Assembly (NCBI GenBank): GCA_951812925.1
Contig: OX638370.1
Coordinates: 39,311,948-39,375,947 of the forward strand
DNA length: 64,000 nt
Direction of reading: 5' to 3'
Source of the DNA: Calliopum simillimum
Taxonomy: Eukaryota > Arthropoda > Insecta > Diptera > Lauxaniidae
In this document: positions 11,876-24,189 of the stretch, one piece after another
Numbering within the stretch: the stretch's first letter is position 1
How the letters are laid out: each line of letters opens with the position of its first letter
Position numbers and translations under genes: made by a program
The notes under the pieces: model-generated
Databases searched by the model: none
The model's input: only the letters and a program-made list of their open reading frames with translations
Told to the model about the DNA's origin: nothing

Positions 11876-12290
11876 TCCGATAGGTGTGGTGAAGAAAGGG
11901 ACTTTCTCGCATTTCCTCACCGAAGCGAATGTTAGATGGAAAGCTCTGGAAATATGCAGGATTTTCAGAGCAATGTGGCCTTCATATAACAAATCAAAAA
12001 CATTAAACTTGCTATCCAGAAATCGTGCTGTATTGCAAGAATCGCTGCAGTCTGCACTGGGCCATCGGAAAGCATGCCGAAAGGCTGGGTATCCCCTTTA
12101 ATTCTTTCTGTCAGAGTTGCATGGATGGCAACGAGAAGGAATCTCTCGAGCACTTTCTCTGCAACTGCGCTGCTCTAGCTACATAGAATCAGGCTTAAAT
12201 CTCTAGGGGACGTCTTTGATCAAAAAACCGTCCACTCTGGTTTCGTAAGCCTCGGCATCACTTTCCACGATTTGTAGTTGTATAGATTAG
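11876..12290 (+). pseudogene. Non-LTR retrotransposon remnant, 3' part
   Basis: Continues the LINE of 8675-10075 beyond the hAT insertion. The frame reads MWPSYNKSKTLNLLSRNR near 11970, then a Cys/His-type tail near 12118 (CMDGNEKESLEHFLCNCAAL), typical of the C-terminal zinc-like motif of RNase H-bearing LINEs. Stops follow shortly. The 3' end is set near 12290, where the sequence meets the oppositely oriented LINE. Confidence 0.75.
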
Positions 12291-12299
12291 GTTATGTTA

Positions 12300-13090
12300 G
12301 CACGGGAGATGACAAGTGTCATCATAATTCAGGCCACAGTTGAATCCGGATATAGCTTGATAAGATCCATTTCGAAATATTTGTATACTACAAAACGGAT
12401 TTGGGGCTCTTTTGAGAAATATCTGCAGGAGAATCGAAGAAATGACTTTTGAACACGTTATACTTCTAACGTCAGTTTGCCAATGCTAGGCATTCAGAAA
12501 TGATATAAAAAATGGACTCTTCGACGTCAAGATCTTTGCAACTCTACAAAGATCTCCTCTATCAATAAGCCTCAATTTTGTGGTGTGCTTCCTATAACAT
12601 AGTGCCTTGTAATGAAACCAATTGAAATTCTGAGATCTCACCTATCTAATAAGATAACCTTCCATATTCTATTAGCGTCATAAAGTGGCCATATCGACCC
12701 AGAAATTAAATTTTGAGTCAATGTTGGCTCTAATTTATGCAAGTGGTTTCATAATATAGGTTTCAGAATTTTGTCAGACCCTTTCCTAGCAAGTTCGTCA
12801 GAAATTTCATCGCAAATGAAGTTGCTGCGCCCAGAAACCGAACATACTGTCAGATTACATATCTGCCCTAGTTCGAACAGAGGTTTTCTTCAATCTATGA
12901 CTAAATGAGACATAGTAATATTGGAACTAAAAGTCTTAATGACTGCTTGACTGGTTGGGTTTAATAATTTGGCATGCTTACCAGACACCTAGATTCCGAC
13001 AAGACATCTTGTGCAGACCCCCAGTAAATATCAAGAGGCTCTAAGTGAAGCAAATCGTCGAGAGCGGCAGTAGGCGTAGTATATACAGCC
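12300..13090 (-). pseudogene. Second LINE remnant, RNase H region, opposite strand
   Basis: Reading the minus strand from 13085: TAALDDLLHLEPLDIY, then a SQAVIKTF-like segment, then SNFICDEISDELARKGSD (RNase H C-terminal motif), then WPLYDANRIWKVILLDR, and a poor HFLSECLALAN tail. The WPLYDANR and ELARKGSD segments parallel the plus-strand LINE, so both belong to the same broad RNase H-bearing non-LTR group. Many stops and frameshifts; clearly dead. Confidence 0.7.
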
Positions 13091-13099
13091 CCACTGTGG

Positions 13100-14500
13100 T
13101 TATTATCTTTGTTTTAGATTTCTTAATACTAATCATTAATTGAAGTCTTAAAATTGCAAAAAAATAAAAAGTTAATGTCACTTAAAAGAAATTGCTTTAA
13201 CTCTTAAGTCGACTTAAGCTGTTTTCTACTTGTCGCAGACATGCATAGGGCAATTTAAAATTCACCCACTAATCATCAACTTGGCGTCGCAAATATGTAA
13301 TTTAAATCCTATAATAAAAATAATTTATTACAATATCCTGAAAAAATGTGAGCACATCATCATATTTATTATATGAAGGACTACAGGGTGGCATCAAACT
13401 AATTGAAGTGAAATTTTCACACGCGCTATTATGTATGGGAAAGGAAAAAGAAAATGTCAAATAAAGAATATAATAAAATTTTGAGATGAAAATGAGACAG
13501 AAGAAATAAAAAAACACTTGAAGGTAATTGAGTTGCAAATGAAATGAGCAAAAACATAAAAATTCATGCTTAAAATGAGCAAATTACATAAAATCATGAG
13601 AATTGTTGGCATTGAAAGCTCTGTTTTTTCATTTGCTTATATATTGTGCAGAAGAAATCGGATCGTCTTTGTACTCTTGACACTTCGTAATCCTTAAGGA
13701 TGTCTCGTACACAATGAAGAAGAGATTTTGGTATGGATATTATTTGTAAGATTTCGTTCAACATATAGCACAGCTGTCAAAAACTGCGTAACATGTCGTA
13801 TGTGTGGTAAAGTGCTTTGAATTTGAAAGCCAAACAGAAATACATACATACATATATGTATATTGTACAAATGTATTTGAGTTGTGTACCTACTCATACA
13901 TATGTATGTGCACAGGTTTGAGGTGAAGAAAAAAATTCATTTTCAAGGTATACCAGAAATCACTGAGTTGAAAGCGAAAATTTTCAAACAGATATGAAAT
14001 TTTTAGTAAACTTAATCATTAGGAATTTTTACTTTCTGCTTTCAAATTATTATTCGTAGATATACCCACACCTTGAAACAATAATAACAGGAAAACTTAC
14101 CCTGCTACCTCAAGAAAATGTCAAGTGTGAGAATAAATATTATGAAAACCTCGACGACGAAAATTTTCAGTATTTAACACAGTTTGCATTAAACTAAATC
14201 CCCACTTTTCATAAAAACGCGTGAAATTTTTAATGCTTTATTGGATAAATGTAGGTACAGCACTTTTCACATTTCTAATATTGCAAAAAAAAAAAAAAAA
14301 AAAAACACTTATTTCACTATGCCACTTTTTGAAGGCCAATCATGCGAAAAATTCAATTTTACCTTAACTTTTCATATTTTGGGTAAAATCTTTAAATTTC
14401 AACGTTTTCTTGAATTATTTGCAATTTTACCTTTTCTTTCTACCGAATATTTCACAATTTTTCTTTCAAACTTTTGCACAAATTTATATTTGTGTAGAAA
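13100..14500. other. Intergenic, no gene seen
   Basis: AT-rich, with short 'tacatacatatatgtata' repeats near 13840-13910 and a 23-base A-run near 14284. No ORF with family resemblance, no RNA gene and no paired repeat ends were detected. Confidence 0.4.
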
Positions 14501-14509
14501 AAAAAGAAA

Positions 14510-15010
14510 TTCGTATCCGTAATCGATAAGACGTTCTCGCCTTCACGTACGTAATAATGAGTTTAAACACGATTTTGCTCCGTCTTCAATGCTTTTGATA
14601 TTTTCACTCTTCTTTTATTGACCGTCGACGTCGCGTATGATGGTATTACCGTTTTTCCACCACTGTTTTCTCACAATTCACTCATTTGGAATTTTCCCAC
14701 ATGTTTTTCATTGATTTCGTACATTTTCATTCAAGTTTCTCGCTTCGTTTCTCTAATTGTATGAGACAGATTTTTCTCTGACACCCCCTGTGTGTCGACT
14801 ACTGTTGTTATGAGAAAGAGCAAGAGCGCGAACGAATTGAGAGCAACAAAATGAGTTGACAATGTACTAGAGGTTTGACAGGAAAGCTTTTTAATGTTTT
14901 ACGGTAATTTCTAAGTGTGATTACTGAACAAAGCTTTGTCTGGTAACAGCTGAGACGTGTGTAATTTTATTTCATGCTTTGACAACTGCGTACAGTCAGC
15001 TCTCGTTTAA
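14510..15010. promoter_or_regulatory. Possible distal promoter / 5' UTR region
   Basis: A stretch with clearly more G/C than its surroundings and no repeat kinship elsewhere in the window. It holds clustered GAGA-like and CT-rich motifs ('ttctcgcttcgtttctc', 'gagcaagagcgcgaac') and E-box-like 'cagctg'. It lies upstream of the minus-strand MFSD6-like gene, so a non-coding first exon and promoter is one reading; a regulatory island for an unseen neighbour is another. No TATA box or initiator can be fixed. Confidence 0.3.
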
Positions 15011-15560
15011 TCGAACATGTTGAATGGGAAAATTTGAAAATTTTTCAAAATTGTCTTGTCGAAATTCGAAGAAATATTTCTGTTGTAAATTCTAGTACAA
15101 AATGTCATAAAATTAACAATTCCTACCTACTAATTTTTGAAGAATATTTATATGGGCATTTTCATAGTGACGTAACTCACCATTCGTACGACAATACATT
15201 AAAAAAAGAAATGAAAAAGTAAAATTTTTAAAAAGGTTTTTATATATTTGCGTAGTGATTTAGTAGCACTATATTAAGTAAAAATTTACAGCAATCGACT
15301 CAAAAGATTTAAAGATATTAACAAAAATATGCGATGACGTTACACTACGAAAAACAGAAGTGGGTTTTGACTTGGATTACAAAATTGCAAAACTCTGCGA
15401 ATTGGGTAAGGCTTTTTGAATAAAACCGTTTTTAGTAGGATTAGAAATAATTCAAATTTATTTTCCAAGCAATTAAATTTGAAATATTTCTAGTTTTTTT
15501 TTATTATTTTTATAAAAATCGTTCAATTAATTTCACGGTATAAAAGGTCAGAGTGTGTTG
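15011..15560. other. Intergenic, no gene seen
   Basis: AT-rich single-copy-looking DNA. A 62-codon open frame starting at 15034 has no family features. No repeat ends or RNA genes seen. Confidence 0.35.
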
Positions 15561-15579
15561 TCACAAATAGGGGGAACAG

Positions 15580-15738
15580 TGGCGGATCCAAGGGGGGAGG
15601 GGGGCGATCGGCCCTCCCTCTCAAACCAAGTGATTGCATTATTTTTTAAATTATATATAAAGATTTTGAAAACATTCTGTTGTTTTCTAGAAATGTAGTC
15701 AATCGGCCCCCCTATTGACAATGCTTAATCCGCCAAAA
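15580..15738. mobile_element. Short hAT-like MITE
   Basis: Left end CAGTGGCGGATCCAAGGGGG is a typical hAT-type terminus; the right end on the other strand begins TGGCGGATTAAGCATTGTC, lacking the last CAG. Both ends run into G-rich/C-rich 'ggggggc' segments. About 160 bp, non-coding. No convincing 8-bp duplication, consistent with loss of the right tip. Confidence 0.5.
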
Positions 15739-15925
15739 AAGGGGTTCTATGAAAATGTGACAGAAAGTGACATGTGGGAGGGAGGGGGTCCATGAATCGT
15801 AAAATTCGTTTGACGTAATTTATGAACAGCCCATTAAATGGAAAAACCAAAAAATTTAAAATCAACGAACAAAAACAAAAATAGTAACTTGAAATCTATT
15901 TTTTGATGCTAAATCCTGATCTGGA

Positions 15926-16022
15926 CCCAGAATAGCGCTAGCTTGTCTGGATTCCATATTTTTTACTCTTTTAGATTAGAATATCACAAAATTCAGACAA
16001 GCTAGCGCGGTTCTGGTTCTGA
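15926..16022. repeat. Small perfect-looking inverted repeat (hairpin)
   Basis: CCAGAATAGCGCTAGCTTGT at the left pairs with ACAAGCTAGCGCGGTTCTGG at the right, with about 45 bp between arms. It could form a hairpin; no promoter or gene is adjacent. Confidence 0.6.
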
Positions 16023-16235
16023 ATTCGGAATCAAATTTCAAACAAATTGGGATTCCTCAAAAACGGCCACACGATTTTATGGAAAATGTGGCATTGTACC
16101 TGAAGGTCCCCAGGTACCAATTCAAAAGAAAAAGCGTGGGTTATATCCCTTGAAATTAAAATCGGTTCCATCTAGCCGTGATTACAATGAACACTTGTAT
16201 GCATAAAATAACATAAAATAGGATATCTTCTAAAC

Positions 16236-17503
16236 CAAGGGTGTTAGCGTTTTAAAATCACAGAGCCAAGCGCAAACAGCGCAAAAATTTTCGCTTTTAC
16301 AACAACTTCACACGGTGCTCTTAAACAGTCGATAGGGTTTTTGGCTATGTGGAGAAAATCTGTGAATGGGGTTTCATTTGTATTAGTTTAATGGTTTGAA
16401 AAATGCAAACCCCGAAATCGTAGCTGATCATCCCCGCGAAATATCGCAAAAATACATATCCCATATAAAAAAAAAAAAAATCGGAAAAAAACGCAACAAA
16501 CAAATATGAAAATAGTTATATTTAATGTATTTTGCAATGCTGAATCTGAATCCGGCCTTAAAATTGCTATATCTTATACGGTTTTTGAGATATCTTAGCC
16601 TAAACAAGGAAAAAAGACCGTTTTTGCTATATTTTTAAGCTATATAACTAGAATTTAGAACATTTTTTCGCAGAATTCGATACATTATCTAAAAGCTCAA
16701 ACCTTTTTCTTTAAAATCGCATTTAAATTATATCAATAGCTTAATTTTTCTCCGAAATATCGTAGACTGAAATAATGACAAAACACGTTTTTTGCACTTT
16801 TTTAACTTTATAGGTTAGGATATATCCGAGAAAAATAAAGATACCGACGTTATTTGAATTAGGTTTATAAGACTGATTAGAGCTTTCCATTTCTGCATCA
16901 GAATTTACGAATATACGTCCTGTTATATAGCTCCAAAACACAGCAATAAAACATGGCATCGGCTTTTTTTCCTTGTTTAGGGTAAGATATCTCAAAAACC
17001 GTATGAGATACAGCAATTCTAAGGCCGGATTAAATATAATTATTTTTATATTTATTTGTTGCGTTTTTTTTCCGATTTTTTTTTTTTTTTTATATGGGAT
17101 ATGTATTTTTGCGATTTTCGCAAATTTGCGATTTCGGGGTTTGCATTTTTCAAACCATTAAACTAATACAAATGAAACCCCATTCACAGATTTTCTCCAC
17201 ATAGCCAAAAAACCTATCGACTGTTTAAGAGCACCGTGTTCATAGACTTGCATTTTATTTATTGTTTTCTCAAGTGTTACGATTTTTCCACGCAACCAAC
17301 TTAAAACAACAACACTGCTTCGCATCAAATTTGAGTTCGATTTTGTGTGTTTCAAAAAAAAAAAAAAAACAAAAAAACCGCGAAATTTTGACGAGCTCAA
17401 AAAATAACAAGAAAAATTATTTCTGTGATTGTTGCACTGAAATATTCTTGTTGCTGTAGGCGAGCCAAAATTGGCTCAGTTTTGTTCAACGCTGACACCC
17501 TTG
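16236..17503. mobile_element. Non-autonomous TIR element, hAT-like (CAAGGGTGTYAGCG ends)
   Basis: Ends CAAGGGTGTTAGCG and, inverted, CAAGGGTGTCAGCG. The flanking 8-bp repeats are TTCTAAAC (16228-16235) and TCCTAAAC (17504-17511), one mismatch. Long subterminal arms pair: 16320-16630 with 16960-17230 ('gtgaatggggtttcatttg', 'atcccatataaaaaaaa'). Each arm contains the dispersed core 'aatgctgaatctgaatccgg' ... 'tttttgagatatctt'. No transposase. Confidence 0.75.
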
Positions 17504-17511
17504 TCCTAAAC

Positions 17512-17950
17512 CATGGATCGTACGAAAGCAATATGCACCATTTTCTATAGGACATTTTCTGAGCTACAAAATTGTGATGAACTTTTTTTTGTAGAAAGAA
17601 CCCTTAGCGGAAAACTGATTTTCTCGATCTTTGAGCCTGATTAACTTTTTGTGCGACAGTGATTTCGTCTCGAATTGTACTTTTAAACTACAAAATAAAA
17701 CGACTAAAAGAATAAAAAATTATGGATTTTATATGTTAGATCGGAGAGTCCAATTTCACTGGACTAGATCTCCTTTACTAAAGCTCCTACGAGTACAACT
17801 TTTTTGGATGTGTCTAGAATAAAAGTTCATACCAACTATGGAAGAACACCCACAAAAAAGTTCAGCTTTGATGCTATGAGAATGTTCATCCAAGCGCTCT
17901 CTGTCTAAAAAAATCGAAAAATTTTTAAAATGCCGCAAAAAAAAATATGT
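17512..17950. other. Intergenic, no gene seen
   Basis: About 440 bp between two TIR elements. Two short open frames on opposite strands overlap here without any recognisable motif. Nothing supported. Confidence 0.35.
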
Positions 17951-17953
17951 ACT

Positions 17954-19813
17954 TTAGAGTGGTCCAAAATCCGAAAGTGTTAAAAAGTCAAGGAGCGCGT
18001 GACTTTTCTGAATCCTTGGATCCTGCTGATTACAAAAATTGCTTTGGAACCAAAAAAAAATTGCGTTTAGATATTCCGCAACGAGCTTGAAGGTACTTTT
18101 TTAGGAATTTTTGAGTTTTTGTGTACTTTTTTTAATTTAAACGCTATATCTTTTTAACCAGATAAGGTATTTGCAAAAATTAAATTGCATTTTTGTTAAA
18201 ATATTTTGAGTCAAATTCTGCATCAATAATAATGAATCTAGTCTTTCCCAATTTTTTTTAGCAGCACTTTAAACTTCAAAATTTGTTAATTTTTTGAGGT
18301 GTTTGCATATTCAAGAACCGATTTTTTTCTTATTTTGCTCTAGCAAATTTTTTTTTAAATTTTTATAATTAATTTATCTTTAAAATAATTTCAACAACTA
18401 AGCTTTTAGTAACACTTTTACTCACTAAAAACAATTATATATAATTAAATTGGGCTTTAAAAAAAATTAATTTTCATGTTTTCAAGGCATTGAAATAAGA
18501 TATCTTAATGGGATGACGTAAGGTACCACTTTTTTCTTATAAATTCATTAGTTCCTAATCTTTTGAGTAAAACAACATTCTTCGCAATATCGAAACCTTG
18601 GCACTTCATGTTATTTTTGGGAAAATAGGTTAACAGATAGTTTTCATAGATTTTCTAAGGAAACTAAAAAAATAAATAAATCAAAAAGAAACTAAAATAG
18701 CTATTTTGGATGTATTTGTTGATGCTGATTCCGAATTCGGTCTCAAAATTGCTGTATCTTGTACGGTTAAGGATATATTTTTACATAAAAGTAGAGAAAC
18801 CGTTTTTGCTCTTTTTAAAGTGATATTACAAGTCAAGGTTACTTTCAGCCACAAAACGTGGTATAGTGGTTAAAAGTGCCAGTCCGTTTCTTTAAAATTC
18901 AATTTAAATTATACCGATATCTTTTTTATCCTCTGAGTTATCCTAACCTAAAAAGTTGAAAAAAGTGCAAAAAACACTTTTTTGTTATTTCTGCTTCCGA
19001 TATTTCGGAGGAACAAAGAAATATCGATATAATTTAAATTGGGTTTTGAAGAAAAAGGCTGTCACTTTTAATTTCCATACCAGGCTGAGAGTTACCATGT
19101 TGTGATATAACAGCTTCAAAAATAGCAAAAACGGTGTTTTTTGCATTTTTAGGTTAGGATATCTCTAAAACCATGTAAGATAGAGCAATTCTAAGTCCGG
19201 ATTTAGAATTTTCATGAACACATACATCGCAAATGACTATTGTTGTTTCTGTTTCACCACGAAAATTTTAAACTCAAAGTTTTTTTTTTGGCCAAATTTG
19301 ATTATATTTTACGGTTTTTAGTAAGTAAAGTGAAGCCTATAGCTTAGTTGTTGAAGTCGTTTGATAGATAAATGAATGCACAAAAAAATAATAATATAAA
19401 AAAAAATTTGCTAGAGCAAAATAGGAAAAAAATCGGTTCTTGAATGTGCAAACACCTCAAAAAATTAACAAATTATGAAGTTTAAAGTGCCGATAAAAAA
19501 AATTGGGAAAGACTAAGTTTATTATTATTGATGCAGAATTTGGCTCAAAATATTCTTACAAAAATGCAATTTAATTTTTGCAAATACCTTATCTGGTTAA
19601 AAAGATATAGCGTTTAAATTAAAAAAAGTACTCAAAAACTCAAAAATTCCTAAAAAAGTACCTTCAAGCTCGTTGCGGAATATCTAAAGCCAATTTTTTT
19701 TTGGTTCCAAAGCAATTTTTGTAATCAGCAGGATCCAAGGATTCAGAAAAGTCGCGCGCACCTTGACTTTTTAGCACTCTTGGTTTTTCCATACAAAATT
19801 TGGACCACTCTAA
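17954..19813. mobile_element. Large foldback element with arms of about 400-450 bp
   Basis: The left arm starts AGAGTGGTCCAAAATCCG and the right arm ends with the inverse (TTTGGACCACTCT). The arms pair for several hundred bases ('cttggatcctgctgattac', 'caagctcgttgcggaatatc' inverse, 'aagaaccgatttttttc'). The centre (18700-19220) carries two inverted copies of the dispersed core 'gatgctgattccgaattcgg'. No ORF with family similarity; the 83-codon minus-strand frame at 19664-19915 merely spans the right end. Confidence 0.75.
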
Positions 19814-19817
19814 TGTA

Positions 19818-21351
19818 GGGTAAACTGGGGTACATTTGACACCGGGGCACATTTGACTTTGCCATTTTCGGTGTGAACACACCGTTCGAACCAAAAACCT
19901 GAAATGCAGAAACACAACTAATTAGAGTGGAAGCAACGTAATGAACTTTGGCAGTTCTCTTTCAACTCCTCCCGCGCTAATACGCTTTTTTAACTTTTTG
20001 TGTATTTTTTTGTAATTTTCGACTTCTTGTTCGTAAGGGTTTTGCAAATAAAGTTGTATTGTTTTTTAAAAGTAAGTATGAAAATTTGGTAGCACTAACC
20101 TTTATAATTAATAGAATAAAAGTGTTTTTTATCAAAGTCAAATAGTTTAAATTTTAAAATATTTTTAATACTCCAAGAAATTTTGGGGCACATTTGACTT
20201 TTGCCGAAGGGGCACATTTGACGTTCGTCCAAACATATGTGCTTGTGTATTTTAGAAGATTTTCTACTGTTATCTTTTTAAAGATATGGTATACCATTAT
20301 AAAATGAAGACGAGCAGACGCGATGGCGATGAAAAAAGTTAAATACGCTATTTCTGATATCGGAAACCAGATGGAAATTCCGACTTCCGACACAGAATCA
20401 ATTTCATTTTCATAATTTGTTACCTTTGTTTTATCTACAACACAAGATTTTTGAATAGATGCTTTCCAGGACCTCTACCACTTATTTTAATTTGAAAATC
20501 TGGATGGATGAATTCTCGAAGTTAACATATTGACATCAAAGTTCATCATGTATGCGAAGTTTTTAATAATTATCAAATTGATTTGAAGTACGCCCCATTA
20601 TGTGAAAGCGCTTCAGATATCTTGACGAAGGTGTTACCCAAAATCCAGACCAATGAAATTTCTACCAAACTGGGTCTTACCTAACATTTTTTGTTGATGT
20701 TTTCATTAGGGGTGTTGTTGGAAATTGTACTTTAAACTTATATATTGTCCTTGGGAAATTTGGCGAAAAATCCAAAAACCCATTTTTTTATGTAGGTGAA
20801 ATTGTAGAAGTAATTAGCTATACTTCATACAAGATCAGTTATTTGAGAAGAGTTTTACCACTAAATTGGGTTTTTATAAAACCAGAAGTGGAAGATGTTT
20901 GCCTGACTTTAAGGAGTGCAATTGAGTTTAAACTACCAACTCCAACAAATCCAACTTCACGTTCAGGCACTACGTATTTGACATCGACTTCTCACTTTTA
21001 TATATAAAATAAGTCTCCGTTAATACATACATACTTATAATTTGTATTTATATGAAAAAAATATATGTATTAATGTTTTGTTTAATGTTTCTGTGTTATT
21101 TTTGTGAGTGTCAAATGTGCCCCTGGCAATGTCAAATGTGCCCCGTACCTGGGGCACATTTGACAAAATGACTTTTTTTGAAAAAATTTAGAAAAGGACT
21201 TTCAATGCAGTTTTTTTGAAATTTTTTTTTTCGTGGTTTCAATCTTAAATAATCAATGTTTCAGAAACGGTAAAGAGTATTAAGATCGTGCAAAAATTTT
21301 CTAAGATACAGGTCTTTGAAAATTTAGTGTCAAATGTGCCCCAGTCTCCCC
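19818..21351. mobile_element. pogo-like non-autonomous element with iterated GGGGCACATTTGAC motifs
   Basis: Ends GGGTAAACTGGGGTACATTT and, inverted, GGGGAGACTGGGGCACATTT, both flanked by TA (19816-19817; 21352-21353), suggesting a Tc1/mariner/pogo-type TA duplication. The motif GGGGCACATTTGAC or its inverse recurs inside (near 19846, 20183, 20208, 21110-21170 and 21330). No transposase was recognised in the interior. The pogo assignment rests on similarity of plan to 40057-41351. Confidence 0.6.
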
Positions 21352-21494
21352 TACTTACATATATGTTTAAAAAAAAAATCAAAAAATGGTAAATACTTTT
21401 TTAAAACCTTCAAGAAAATAAAAATATACTAATTTTATGAACTTTTTAGTCAAAATTTGGAAGAATCGAAATTCCATGCATTTTTCAATTTAAA

Positions 21495-22346
21495 CTAGTA
21501 AGGGTGTTACCTTTGGCCTGGCCAAACATTAAATACCCTACACAGCAGTATTTTGAAAATTTTGCTAATATGGGAGGTGCCACCCCCCCCCCCCCCCATT
21601 CACCAAGTTTTTTCTCAGAGTTTGCTTTTATAGTGCTTAGTATTTAAGTGAAATTTGGTTGGATTATCTGAAAAAATGTTTTCAAAATAGCGTTTTGAAG
21701 CTTTTGCTTGAATGGGAGGAGCCACGCCCTCGTGTCCGATTTTATCCAGTTTTTGCTTAAAGCTTGCATTTATAGTTTTTAGTGTCTGAGTCAAATCTAG
21801 TTCGATTATCTCAAAAAACGCTTTCAGTATAGCGTTTTGAAGCTTTTGCTTATATGAGAGGTGCCACGCCCTCTTGTCCGAATTCGACCAGTTTTTGCTC
21901 AGAGCTTGCGTTTTCAATTCGTAGTACTTATTTGTATTTTGGTTGAATTGTTGTGAAAAATACTCCAAAATTTGCATTTTGAAGATATTTTTTGTATGGG
22001 CGGTAGGCGTGTCCGTTGACCGATTTCGCTCATTTTCAATCCCCCGAGCTAACTTTGACGACGGCAGCTGTGTACCAAATTTCATTGAATTATCTTGCTT
22101 AATCTTCCCAAAAAATGTATTTCCACACACAGCCAGCCACCCAGCCAGCCAGCCAGCCAGCCTGCCAGCCACCCAGCCAGCCAGCCACCCAGCCAGCCAG
22201 CCAGCCAGCCAGACAGACGGACATGGCTATATCGACTCAGGAGGTGACGCTGATCAAGAATATATATACTTTTCCATATCTGCCACGCCTCCTTCTCTGC
22301 GTTACAAACGGAACGACAAAGTGAATATACCCTGGGTGTAGGGTAT
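21495..22346 (-). mobile_element. DINE-1/Helentron-like element, copy B, complete
   Basis: Minus orientation. 5' end TATACCCTACACCCAGGGTA at 22346; GTCY/GGCT microsatellite at 22125-22225; conserved 'gatcagcgtcacctcctgag' block; tandem units of about 140 bp; 3' end with subterminal GTGTAGGGTA, the hairpin TTTGGCCAGGCCAAA and terminal CTAG at 21495. The inverse subterminal pair TACCCTACAC / GTGTAGGGTA, microsatellite, tandem core, hairpin and CTAG end match the known DINE-1/HINE plan. No Rep/helicase coding. Confidence 0.75.
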
Positions 22347-22349
22347 AAA

Positions 22350-23500
22350 AATTATGACTAAGAAGTTCATAAAATTACAATAATTCAATATAATATAATC
22401 CATTTAAAACTAAAAATTTATAATATACATATATTTATAACTAATTTAATTTTAACAAATATAAAAAAAAAATTATACTTTACCAACTTCATAAAAGCTC
22501 CTCGGTCATACTCTTGAGGAGTTGTCATGCGCATAAATTGAATTAATTACGGGAAAAAATAAATGCTCAAAAACAAAAGGATACATTACTCAGTCCTTTT
22601 TTGAGGGAATAAAATGTCACTCAAAATCTAAGAGAAATTAATACTCCAAAATTTTTTTTTTAATTTAGTTATAAACCTTCTTTTCTTATTGTAACTTTAT
22701 TGTATTTCCTTATTTTATTAACACATGGTATAATTCAAATAGATGAACTTTCCAAATACTTAGTTATTTAAATTAACTTTATTTAAATTGCTTATTTATA
22801 TGTTCATTCATTTATTTACTTGTATACTTAAAAATGAGTTTCTTAATAGTTTACTTATGTATTTATTTAATTATTTACGTATTGTTTATTATTAATATGA
22901 CTTTTTCTTGGTTATCGTTTCATAAAGTATGCGCTAATACACTTGTTGATTTGTATTAAATATCCCCTTTCTTAACAAATTCCGACATGTTATTATAATG
23001 TTCCAAGCATTCGCGTTCATTTGAGTTTTAAATAACTCTATACAAAAATGTTCTTTATTTTATGATTGTCATTACTTTGACAGTTATTGCCTACTTGAAG
23101 AGTATTTTGATTGAACACAATACAATGATTTCATCTTAATAACGTTAAGAGAACATTTAAGGATGTGCAAATGATAGCAACAGGCAGCATAGGCGTAAAC
23201 AGCGGAAATTCTTTTGCTTTTAACGATGTTCCTAACTGTCAATCAATCAATTTATGTATGAAAATACATATGTAAGTTAGACTGAAACATTTGAAAATAC
23301 ATAAAACATTTTCATGAACTCTTTAAGATTAGCAAATAGAAACTTAAAAGACTATCACTGATGTTTGCATGACAGATTTCTGTTGATGATTTGCGTAAGG
23401 ATTATCAATTTTCGCCATCTCATTTATACAGAGATAGAATGTTGTTGGCATCTTATTAGCTATTCGATATCAGAATTGATTTTCGGGCACTTTATTTTCA
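22350..23500. other. Intergenic, A/T-rich, no gene seen
   Basis: Over 1.1 kb of very A/T-rich sequence with 'atttatttac' style low complexity. No gene, RNA or paired repeat end was found. Confidence 0.45.
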
Positions 23501-23684
23501 GAATTCGTGGTAGTAATCACTTCTAAATTTTGTAGCAACCCAAAGATTTTAAGTTTCGTTGTCGTTAAAAGAAATTATGATCGCCAGTGTCTTTTACTTT
23601 ATGGATTCATCACCATTATCTCTTTTTTGCTGGATTTGCATATCATGAAATTAATATTGAAAATGGCAGAATGGGCTAGCATGC

Positions 23685-24155
23685 CACGGCGTGCCTTAAC
23701 CCGTTTTAAATCGAACGTCGTAGCACATGCAATTTTTTTCCAGATTTTGTTTACTTATCATTCAAATGATGTATAAAAAAATGTTCGCTCGTGGCTCCTC
23801 GACAAAATTTTGAAATAACCACTTTTCCAATTGGGCCATTTTCCCATACAATAAACAAAATCAACATAATTACATTCGATTTGTTTTGTGATGCTGAACG
23901 CGAATCCAACTTCAGAATTGCCCTATCATTTACAGTTTTTGAGATATTCTAACCTATTCTATTGTAGTTAAATTTTTTTTTTATATATGGGAAAATGGCC
24001 CAACTAGAAAAGGGGTTATCTCAAAATTTAGTCAAGGAGTCACGAACGAAAATTGTTTTATACATCATTTGAATGATAAGTAAACAAAATCTGGAAAAAA
24101 ATTGCATGTGCTACGACGTTCGATTTAAAACGGGTTAAGGCACTCCGCACAGTGG
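23685..24155. mobile_element. TIR element with arms of about 150 bp
   Basis: The left arm (GGCGTGCCTTAACCCGTTTT, then 'aaatcgaacgtcgtagcaca') pairs with the right arm ('tgtgctacgacgttcgattt', AAAACGGGTTAAGGCACTCC). The middle holds one copy of the dispersed core ('gatgctgaacgcgaatcc' ... 'tttttgagatattctaacc'). No coding. Confidence 0.7.
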
Positions 24156-24189
24156 TCTAGAATGCTATTCTAGCTGGTCATAACGCTTT

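Noticed and set aside
21615..22172. 185-codon minus-strand frame
   Set aside because: Reads through the microsatellite and tandem units of DINE-like copy B; similar frames recur in copies E and F because of the 142-bp period.
22115..22341. Apparent CRISPR-like or collagen-like short repeat
   Set aside because: It is the (GCCA)n/GGCT microsatellite of the DINE-like element in a eukaryotic genome; no spacers.
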